Origin: Streptosporangiaceae bacterium
Lineage (GTDB): Bacteria > Actinomycetota > Actinomycetes > Streptosporangiales > Streptosporangiaceae
DNA: 14,946 nucleotides
NCBI GenBank assembly: GCA_030045175.1
Contig: JASIBM010000420.1
Coordinates: 1-14,946, forward strand
Reading direction: 5' to 3'
A program made the position numbers and the translations under genes. This document shows positions 6,403 to 12,769 of the stretch, one piece after another. Position 1 is the first letter of the stretch. Every line of letters starts with the position of its first letter. The notes under the pieces were generated by a model that did no database searches, was not told the origin of the DNA, and saw only the letters and a list, made by a program, of their open reading frames with translations.

Positions 6403-7947
6403 GTGAGCGCGGCGGGGGAGTTTGACTACGTCGTGGCGGGCGGGGGCACGGCGGGTTGCGTGCTGGCGGCCCGGCTGTCGCAGGACGCCGCCGCGCGGGT
6501 GCTGTTGCTGGAGGCCGGCGGGCCGGAGCGGACGGCGCAGATGGCCGACCCTGGTGGCTGGCCGGATCTCCTGGGGTCGGCGGCGGACTGGGCTGGCGTG
6601 ACCACGCCGCAGGCGGAGGCCGGGCCGGTGATATACCCGAGGGGCCGGACGCTGGGCGGGTCCGGCGGCATCAACGCGATGGCGCACGTGCGCGGGCACC
6701 GGGCGGGCTATGACGGGTGGGCCGCTGGCGGGGCGGCCGGGTGGGGGTTCACCGATCTGCTGCCGTACTTCCGGCGCACCGAGCGGGTCGAACTGGCCGG
6801 CGGGCGCGACCCGGGGCTGCGGGGGACCGAGGGCCAGGTGCCGGTCGCCCCGGCGGCGCAGGATCGCCGGCATCCGGTTGCCTTGGCGCTGGCGCGGGCG
6901 CTGGAGTCGTCGGGTTACCCGGTGACCGATGACCTCAGCGGCGCGCGGCAGGAGGGCGCGGCGTGGGTGGACCTGGCCATCGCCGGCGGGCAGCGGGTCA
7001 GCCCGGCCGATGCGTACCTGCGGCCGGTGCTTGGCCGGGCGAACCTGACCGTGCGGACCGGCTGCCTGGCGACCGCGCTGATCACCGAGGGTGGCCGGTG
7101 CACCGGGGTCAGCTACCTGCGGGACGGGGCGCACGAGGTGGCGCGCTGCGCGGGTGAGGTCATCGTGTGCGCTGGCGCGGTCGGCTCGCCGCAGCTGCTG
7201 ATGCTGTCCGGCATCGGCCCGGCGGGCCAGCTGCGCGGGCTGGGCATCGGCGTGGTCGCCGACCTCCCCGCGGTCGGGGCGGACCTGCAGGACCACCCGA
7301 TGGTGCTGACCTCCTACGCCGTCCCTGAGCCGCTGCCTGCCAGCCGGTACAACCACGGCGAGATGTACGCCGCGCTGCGCACCGAGCTGGCGGGCAAGTG
7401 GCCGGACCTGCACCTGTTCCCGATCCTGCTGCCGATCGCCCCGGCCGGGTTCGAGGCCCCCGCGGCGGGTTTCGCGCTGACCGCCGGCGTGATGGCGCCG
7501 GACAGCCGGGGCTCGGTGCGGCTGGCCTCGGCGGACCCGCGGGCCGCGCCGCTGATCGACCCCGGTTTCCTGCGCGAGGGCGCGGACGTGGACCGGCTGG
7601 CCGAGGGGCTCGGCTTGCTCCGCGAGCTGGCCGCCAGCGAGGCATTCGCCGGCCTCGCGGCGGCGCAGATGTGGCCAGGACCCGCGGTGCGCGCCGGGGC
7701 CGAGCTGCGCGACTACATCCGCCGCGCGGTCGGCAGCTACTACCACCCGGCCGGCACTTGCCCGATGGGCACCGGTCCGGGCTGCGTGGTCGACCCGCAG
7801 CTGCGGGTGCACGGGGTGGGCGGGCTGCGGGTGGCGGACGCGTCGGTGATGCCGGTGATCTGCAACGCCCACCCGAACGCAACCGTGCTCGCCATCGCAG
7901 AGAAGGCCGCCGACTTGATCAGCGGCACCACGGGCCCGCCACCATGA
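6403..7947 (+). CDS. GMC-family FAD oxidoreductase (choline dehydrogenase / alcohol oxidase type)
   Basis: The 514-residue protein has the full GMC architecture: an N-terminal FAD-binding segment DYVVAGGGTAGCVLAARL (8-25) with LLLEAGG (34-40), the first GMC signature GRTLGGSGGINAM (81-93), the second signature GAVGSPQLLMLSGIGP in the middle, and a C-terminal active site with HPAGTCPMG (His448) and NAHPNAT (His490). The two histidines correspond to the catalytic pair that deprotonates the alcohol. The enzyme should oxidise a primary or secondary alcohol to aldehyde/ketone, passing hydride to FAD. No signal peptide is seen, so it is cytoplasmic. The GTG start has a G-rich sequence about 8 nt upstream and agrees with the family N-terminus. 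It is followed by an NCS1 permease on the same strand, suggesting that the substrate is imported. Substrate candidates include choline-like alcohols or pyridoxine; none is proven. Confidence 0.93.
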   Translation: MSAAGEFDYVVAGGGTAGCVLAARLSQDAAARVLLLEAGGPERTAQMADPGGWPDLLGSAADWAGVTTPQAEAGPVIYPRGRTLGGSGGINAMAHVRGHRAGYDGWAAGGAAGWGFTDLLPYFRRTERVELAGGRDPGLRGTEGQVPVAPAAQDRRHPVALALARALESSGYPVTDDLSGARQEGAAWVDLAIAGGQRVSPADAYLRPVLGRANLTVRTGCLATALITEGGRCTGVSYLRDGAHEVARCAGEVIVCAGAVGSPQLLMLSGIGPAGQLRGLGIGVVADLPAVGADLQDHPMVLTSYAVPEPLPASRYNHGEMYAALRTELAGKWPDLHLFPILLPIAPAGFEAPAAGFALTAGVMAPDSRGSVRLASADPRAAPLIDPGFLREGADVDRLAEGLGLLRELAASEAFAGLAAAQMWPGPAVRAGAELRDYIRRAVGSYYHPAGTCPMGTGPGCVVDPQLRVHGVGGLRVADASVMPVICNAHPNATVLAIAEKAADLISGTTGPPP

Positions 7948-8003
7948 ACACAGCGCCATGAACACGGCGCCATGAACAGCGCCAATGAACACAGCGCCTG
8001 AAC
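7942..8003. repeat. 14-bp tandem repeat array at the GMC stop codon
   Basis: Four consecutive units share the core ccatgaacacagcg: 7942-7955 (exact), 7956-7969 (one substitution), 7970-7981 (two bases shorter) and 7982-7996 (one base longer), then a partial unit at 7997-8003. The first unit contains the TGA stop of the GMC gene (7945-7947), and every full unit has ATGA, so several overlapping start/stop signals occur in a row. It occupies about half of the 111-bp gap before the NCS1 permease gene. Confidence 0.88.
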
Positions 8004-8058
8004 GACCTGTCCATTACCTGCCAGTAGACTTCGAATCCCGGAAAGGGGCGATGCGGTT

Positions 8059-9480
8059 ATGTCGGAGAACGCGGCCGCGAATGAACGGCTACGCCGATAT
8101 GTCGAGACCCACCACATTGACATGATCCCCGCTGCGGCGCGGCACGGTAAGCCGTGGCACCAGTTCGCGTTCTGGTGGGGCGGCAACGTCAACGTGTTCA
8201 ACGTCGTACTCGGCGCGGTCGTGGTGTCGATCGGGCTGAGCTTCTGGTGGGCGCTGATCGCGATGGGCGTCGGGATCCTGATCGGCGCGCTGCTGATCGC
8301 GCTGCACGCGACGCAGGGGCCGAAGCTGGGGGTGCCGCAGACGATCCAGTCCCGCGGCCAGTTCGGGTTCTACGGGTCGGCGTTCTTGTTCCCTGCCGTG
8401 CTCTTCATCAACGTCGGCTTCATCGCCGCGCAGTTCGTGATCCAGGCGCAGGCCATGCAGATAGTGGTCGGCTCGGTGAGCATCCCGGTGTGGATTCTCA
8501 TCCTCACGGTGCCCGCGGTGGTGATCGGGATCTTCGGGTACCGGTGGATCCACCGCGTCATGCAGGCCACGGCCGTCGTGGTCGGCGTGTCGCTGGTGAT
8601 CATGCTGGTGCAGGGGCTGCGGTACGGCTCGCTGCCGGTCAGTGAGACGAGCATGGCCCACCCGGCGGCCGGGTTGTTCCTGGCCGGGGTGGCGCTGCTG
8701 GTGATCGACATGCTCTCGTTCGGGCCGTTCGTCTCCGATTACACGCGTTACCTGCCTGCCGAGACCAGCGGGCGGCGGCTGTTCTGGGCCATCTACGGCG
8801 GCAACGTGCTCGCCACGTTCTTCTCCTGCGCGGTCGGCGCGTACCTCGGCGCCCTGCTGCCCAAGCTGGGCCCGGTCGCGGCGGTCGGGAAGGTGTCCGG
8901 CTCGTGGGCGCTGATCGTGATGGCGTTCAGCCTGGTCAACGCGGGCACTTTCAACGCCTACACCGGCGCGTTCCAGGTGCTGGCGTTCGGCAACATGTGG
9001 CGCCGGTTCAAGTCGGCGTCGGTCACGGTCCGGCTGGTCCCGTTCTTGTGCGTGATGGCCGTCGGCGTGGTGGTCGCGCTGCTGGGTTACAAGTCGTTCG
9101 TGACGAACCTGTCCAACTTCCTTGACGTGCTGCTTGTCCTGTTCATCCCCTGGTCGGCGGTCAACCTGACTGACTACTTCGTGATCCGCCGCGCCCGCTA
9201 CGACGTCGGCGCGTTCTTCCTGCCCAACAGCACGTACGGCAACTTCGCCTGGCGCGGGCTGCTCGCTTACGCGGTGGGCCTGGCCGCCGAGTGGCCGTTC
9301 GTGTCCCAGCCTGATTACACCGGGCCGCTGGTCAAGCATCTCGGCGGGGCGGACATCTCCTGGCTGATCGGCTGGTTCGTCGCCGCCGGGGTCTACCTGC
9401 TCCTGATGCGCCTCGCTCCCAGCGACGAGCTGGCCGTCGGCCCGGTCGCGACCGCCACGGCCGGGTCTAGCCTCGGGTAG
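8059..9480 (+). CDS. NCS1-family permease (purine/cytosine/allantoin/vitamin type)
   Basis: The 473-residue protein is an integral membrane protein with about twelve hydrophobic segments. It carries hallmarks of the nucleobase:cation symporter-1 family: WWGGNVNVFN (39-48) in the first segment, GVPQTIQSRGQFG (91-103) and FVSDYTRYLP (224-233), then SLVNAGTFNAYTG in the region that lines the substrate site. NCS1 proteins import nucleobases, allantoin, hydantoins, thiamine precursors or pyridoxine with a cation. The ATG at 8059 follows GGAAAGGGG by 10 nt. The upstream GMC oxidoreductase suggests that the imported compound is an alcohol oxidised in the cytoplasm; the STAND/TPR gene begins 23 bp downstream. 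The precise substrate cannot be assigned from sequence alone. Confidence 0.93.
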   Translation: MSENAAANERLRRYVETHHIDMIPAAARHGKPWHQFAFWWGGNVNVFNVVLGAVVVSIGLSFWWALIAMGVGILIGALLIALHATQGPKLGVPQTIQSRGQFGFYGSAFLFPAVLFINVGFIAAQFVIQAQAMQIVVGSVSIPVWILILTVPAVVIGIFGYRWIHRVMQATAVVVGVSLVIMLVQGLRYGSLPVSETSMAHPAAGLFLAGVALLVIDMLSFGPFVSDYTRYLPAETSGRRLFWAIYGGNVLATFFSCAVGAYLGALLPKLGPVAAVGKVSGSWALIVMAFSLVNAGTFNAYTGAFQVLAFGNMWRRFKSASVTVRLVPFLCVMAVGVVVALLGYKSFVTNLSNFLDVLLVLFIPWSAVNLTDYFVIRRARYDVGAFFLPNSTYGNFAWRGLLAYAVGLAAEWPFVSQPDYTGPLVKHLGGADISWLIGWFVAAGVYLLLMRLAPSDELAVGPVATATAGSSLG

Positions 9481-9503
9481 CGCCGGCCGGACGGGAACCC
9501 TTG

Positions 9504-11663
9504 ATGACAGCGCGCGCCAGCGCGCCGCCGGTCCGGTCGGGCACGGTGCCTGCGCTGGCCGCTGAGTTCACGCTCCGGCCGCAGACCATGCCGGGCCTGG
9601 CGACGTTGCTAGCCCCCGGCACGGCTGTGGCGCTGGTCTCGGCCGCTACCGGGTCGTCCGGGCAGCCGGGCTCCTCGTGCGGCAAGACCCAGCTCGCGGT
9701 GTACCTGGCCGACCAGCTGTGGCGGTCCGGGCAGGTGGCGTTCCTGGCCTGGGTCGACGCCAGCAGCCGCGCCTCGGCGTTGTCCGGGTACGCCGAGGCC
9801 GCGGCGGCGGCGGGCATCGAGGCTGGCGGCTCTGCCGAGCAGGTGGCCGGCCGCCTGGCGGGCTGGCTCGCGGCCACCGCCAGGCCGTGGCTGATCGTGC
9901 TCGACGACCTGCGTGACGCCGCCGATCTGGACGGGCTCTGGCCATCCGGCCCGGCGGGCAGGACGCTGATCACCGCCCAGGATGAACGGGTCGTCCCCGC
10001 CAGTCCCGGCTCAGGCGGCGAGCCCTGGGAGCGGGTGGTCCCGGTCGGGCCGTTCAGCGCCCGCGAGGCACTGAGCTACCTGATGGCCAGCCTGGCCGGG
10101 GACGCGGACCAGCGGCATGGCGCGATCGACCTGGCCATCGCGCTTGGCGGCGACCCGGTGGCGCTGGCCCATGCCAGCGCCGTGATCGCCACCACCTCCT
10201 GGTCGTGCCATGAGTACCAGCAACGCTATGCCGACCGGTGCGCCCGCCTGGCCGTCCGCCAGCCCTGCGACCAGCCGTCGGCGGTTACCTGGCTGCTGTC
10301 CGCCGAGCGGGCCGAGCAGATTGCCCCTGGCGGGGCCGCCAGGGGCCTGCTCGAGCTGGCCGCGCTGCTTGACGGCCAGGCGATCCCCGCCACCTTGTTC
10401 ACCACCCAGGCCGTCGGGGGCTATCTCGCCAGGGCAGGTTCGCCCGGCGGCGCGGATCAGGCCTGGCAGGCCGTGGAGGCACTCGAGGACACCGGCCTGA
10501 TTACCGTGGACCAGGCGGCCGCGACTCCGGTCGTGCGGGTCAGCCGGCACGTCGCGGCGCTGGCCCTGGCCCCGATGGGCGAGACAGCGCTCCAGCGGGC
10601 CGCATGGGCAGTGGCGGACGGGCTGGCGGAGATATGGCCGCGCGATGAGGCGGAACCGTGGACGGCCGCGGGCCTGCGCTCGTGCGCCGACGTCCTGGCC
10701 CGGGCCGCGGGGGACCTGCTGTGGACCACCGACGGCTGCCACCCGCTGCTGCGCACGGCCGGGCACAGCGCCGACGCAGCGCGCCTGACCGGCCCGGCCG
10801 TGCGGCACTGGGCCCAGCTCGTCACGACCAGCGAGCGCATCACGGGCGCGGGCAGCCCGCACACCCTGACCGCGGCCAGCCAGCTCGCCCAGGCGCTGCA
10901 CGCCGCAGGGAACGCGCAGCAAGCTGTGAGCTGGTGGCAATGGGTGGCCGCCGGCTACTCCCGCGTGTCCGGCCCCGATCACCCGGCCACCCTCGCCGCC
11001 CAGGTCGGCCTCGGCCAGGCGCTGGCCGCCGCCGGCCGGCCCGGCGACGCGATCGCCGCGCTGGACCAGGCCGTGATCGGCTACGAGCGGACCTGTGGCG
11101 CGGGCCATCCGGACACCTTCCGCGCGCGCAGCGAGCTCGCCGCCGCCTGCCAGGCCGCCGGCCGGGTAGCCGAGGCGATCGGGCACTACCGGCGCAACCT
11201 GGCCGAGCAGGAACGCATCCACGGCGCCAGGCACCTGGCCAGCATCACCGCCCGGGAGCAGCTCGCCGCCGCCTGCCTGGAGGCCGGCCAGATGAAAGAG
11301 GCGCTCACCGCCTACCGCAAGGCGCTGGCCGACCGCGAGAAGATCCAGGGCGCCGACGACCTCGACACCATCACCGCCCGCCGCAACCTCGCCAGCGCCT
11401 GCCAGGCGGCCGGCCAGATCAGCGCCGCGCTCCAGCTACACGACCAGGCCTGCGCCAGCTACCAGGAGGTCCTCGGCGCCGACCACCCGATCACCCTCGC
11501 CTGCCAGGCCGACCTGGCCAACTCCTACAACGCCGCAGGCCGCCTCGCCGACGCCGCGGCCCTGCTCCGCGACACCCTCACCCGCTGCCAGCAGGCCCTG
11601 CCACCCGGCCACCCCCTCACCACCAGCGTCCAGCAAGCCCTGACCAGCATCGCCAGCCCGTGA
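9504..11663 (+). CDS. STAND-type P-loop NTPase with C-terminal tetratricopeptide repeats
   Basis: The 719-residue protein has an N-terminal NTPase-like region and a C-terminal kinesin-light-chain-type TPR array. The P-loop region is GQPGSSCGKTQLA (53-65), the Walker B-like strand is WLIVLDDL (129-136), and GRTLITAQD (152-160) matches the NB-ARC sensor strand. A helical winged-helix-like middle follows to about residue 420. From about 440 onward there are about six TPR units of 42 residues, each marked by G-x-x-HP-x-T or D-x-x-T/S and AAG-x-x-x-A. Such proteins use nucleotide-dependent oligomerisation for signalling or regulation, with TPRs as sensor. In the P-loop the residue where the first glycine is expected is Pro, so nucleotide hydrolysis is uncertain. 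ATG at 9504 is preferred over TTG at 9501; GGGA lies just upstream. It is probably co-transcribed with the NCS1 gene. No helix-turn-helix or effector domain is seen. Confidence 0.85.
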   Translation: MTARASAPPVRSGTVPALAAEFTLRPQTMPGLATLLAPGTAVALVSAATGSSGQPGSSCGKTQLAVYLADQLWRSGQVAFLAWVDASSRASALSGYAEAAAAAGIEAGGSAEQVAGRLAGWLAATARPWLIVLDDLRDAADLDGLWPSGPAGRTLITAQDERVVPASPGSGGEPWERVVPVGPFSAREALSYLMASLAGDADQRHGAIDLAIALGGDPVALAHASAVIATTSWSCHEYQQRYADRCARLAVRQPCDQPSAVTWLLSAERAEQIAPGGAARGLLELAALLDGQAIPATLFTTQAVGGYLARAGSPGGADQAWQAVEALEDTGLITVDQAAATPVVRVSRHVAALALAPMGETALQRAAWAVADGLAEIWPRDEAEPWTAAGLRSCADVLARAAGDLLWTTDGCHPLLRTAGHSADAARLTGPAVRHWAQLVTTSERITGAGSPHTLTAASQLAQALHAAGNAQQAVSWWQWVAAGYSRVSGPDHPATLAAQVGLGQALAAAGRPGDAIAALDQAVIGYERTCGAGHPDTFRARSELAAACQAAGRVAEAIGHYRRNLAEQERIHGARHLASITAREQLAAACLEAGQMKEALTAYRKALADREKIQGADDLDTITARRNLASACQAAGQISAALQLHDQACASYQEVLGADHPITLACQADLANSYNAAGRLADAAALLRDTLTRCQQALPPGHPLTTSVQQALTSIASP

Positions 11664-11678
11664 ACGCGCCCGTCACGG
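11658..11678 (+). terminator. Possible weak terminator hairpin at the STAND gene stop codon
   Basis: CCGTGA (11658-11663, including the TGA stop) is complementary to TCACGG (11673-11678) with a nine-base loop. It sits at the end of the plus-strand operon in the 49-bp gap before a convergent gene. No U-run follows, so intrinsic termination is only a possibility. Confidence 0.3.
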
Positions 11679-11690
11679 CGGCGGAGGCCG

Positions 11691-11730
11691 GCTCAGGGAT
11701 TGCCCGGCGGGCTCAGGGACTGGCCGGCTG
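11691..11730. repeat. 20-bp imperfect tandem duplication between convergent genes
   Basis: Two adjacent 20-bp units (11691-11710 and 11711-11730) both begin gctcaggga and agree at 17 of 20 positions. The second unit contains the stop codon (11713-11715) and last residues of the aldolase gene, so the C-terminal tail ending QPASP is partly made by this duplication. Confidence 0.7.
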
Positions 11731-12618
11731 CTTGGTTACCGACGCCTGGTAGATCTGCTCGATCGAGGACTCGAGCCGGGCGTTGAACTGCTCGTCGGTC
11801 TGGCTTTCCGTCAGCCCCTCGAGGAGCGCGCGCGAGAAGCTGGCGATGAGGGTTGGATCGCGGGCGAGCCGGGCGCAGGCCTCGTCCCTGCTATAGCCGC
11901 CAGACAAGGCGATGACTCGCAGCACGCGCGGGTCAGACGCCAGGTCGCCGTACAGGCCGGGCCGGGTCGGGATGGTGATCTTCAACATCACGGTCGCGCT
12001 CTGCGGCAGCTCCTCGATGTGCTTGGCGATGGCGTCGTGCAGCAGCGTCTCGGCTTGCTCCTTGTGCGGGCTTGAGATGCTGACCTCGGGCTCGATGATC
12101 GGCACGAGGCCAGCCGCCATGATCCGGCTCGCGTAGTCGAACTGCTGGCCCGCGATCGCCGAGATCCCGGCCTCGTCCGCGTCGTTGATCACCGACCGCA
12201 TCTTGGTACCGAAGATCTGGTGCCGCCGCGCGCGCTCGAGCAGGTCATCGAGGGTGTCGATGGGCTTCATGAGCTGCACGCTGTCCTGCTCGGGAGCCAG
12301 CCCCTTGTCGACTTTCAGGAACGGCACGACGTGCTTCTCGTGCCACAGGTAGCGGGCTGTGGGGACGCCGTTGACGTCCCTGTCCATCGTCTGCTCGAAC
12401 AAGATCGCCGCGAGGACGCGCGAGCCATCGAAGGCCGGGCTGGTAAGCACGCGCGTCCGCATGGCGTGGACCAGGTCGAACATCTCGGCATCGGAGCTGT
12501 AGCGGTCCCGCCCGACGCCGTACTCGGCCAGCGCCTTGGGCGTGCTGCCGCCGCTTTGGTCAAGGGCAGCGAAGAAGCCGCGCCCGGTCCGGACCTTCTC
12601 GGCTTGGCTGGTGTTCAC
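11713..12618 (-). CDS. fda: Class I fructose-bisphosphate aldolase (Staphylococcus FDA type)
   Basis: The 301-residue protein follows the short bacterial class I aldolase family along its whole length: FFAALDQSGGSTPKAL (15-30), ILFEQTMDRDV (72-82), FLKVDKGL (100-107), QLMKPIDTLD (115-124), IFGTKMRS (135-142), GLVPIIEPEVSI (170-181), VMLKITIPT (210-218) and LSGGYSR. Lys213 in MLKITIP is the expected Schiff-base lysine. It splits fructose 1,6-bisphosphate to glyceraldehyde 3-phosphate and dihydroxyacetone phosphate (or the reverse) in the cytoplasm, without metal. The start is GTG at 12618, forced by an in-frame TGA at 12625-12627; the Shine-Dalgarno-like GAGGAAGG (12619-12626) abuts it with unusually short spacing. 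It stands alone, convergent with the STAND gene and divergent from the acylase gene. Confidence 0.95.
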   Translation of the reverse strand: MNTSQAEKVRTGRGFFAALDQSGGSTPKALAEYGVGRDRYSSDAEMFDLVHAMRTRVLTSPAFDGSRVLAAILFEQTMDRDVNGVPTARYLWHEKHVVPFLKVDKGLAPEQDSVQLMKPIDTLDDLLERARRHQIFGTKMRSVINDADEAGISAIAGQQFDYASRIMAAGLVPIIEPEVSISSPHKEQAETLLHDAIAKHIEELPQSATVMLKITIPTRPGLYGDLASDPRVLRVIALSGGYSRDEACARLARDPTLIASFSRALLEGLTESQTDEQFNARLESSIEQIYQASVTKQPASP

Positions 12619-12755
12619 CCTTCCTCATTGTGGCACCAGCCGCGCGAGGGCTGATCGCGGGGGGATGACCGGGCTGACCTACATCCCGAGCGCGGCGGTC
12701 TCAGCCAGAGAGCGGGAGCGAACGCCATTTCTCCGCTAGCGTGGTCTATGCGAAA

Positions 12756-12761
12756 GGGGAG
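12756..12761 (+). promoter_or_regulatory. Ribosome binding site of the acylase gene
   Basis: GGGGAG lies 8 nt before the ATG at 12770 and supports that start over an in-frame GTG at 12761, which would overlap this site. It is in the 151-bp divergent gap between the aldolase and acylase genes, where no clear promoter hexamers could be assigned. Confidence 0.65.
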
Positions 12762-12769
12762 TGGATCGG

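Noticed and set aside
6149..6406. Possible small 85-residue gene whose TGA overlaps the GTG of the GMC gene
   Set aside because: No convincing ribosome binding site at its ATG, low-complexity Arg/Pro/Ala product, and it runs through the inverted repeat; the stop/start overlap is probably chance. A leader peptide cannot be fully excluded.
6067..7992. Long open frame (641 codons) on the minus strand opposite the GMC oxidoreductase gene
   Set aside because: It is antisense to a clearly recognisable GMC protein, is rich in Arg/Pro/His/Gly with no domain, and is explained by third-position GC bias.
7942..8003. CRISPR array
   Set aside because: The units are directly abutting and only 12-15 bp long with no spacers; this is a tandem minisatellite.
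8089..9339. Minus-strand open frame opposite the NCS1 permease gene
   Set aside because: Extreme His/Arg/Asp/Gln composition without hydrophobic core; a shadow of the permease gene.
10011..11234. Minus-strand open frame opposite the STAND/TPR gene
   Set aside because: The plus-strand product has P-loop, Walker B-like and TPR motifs; the antisense product has none.
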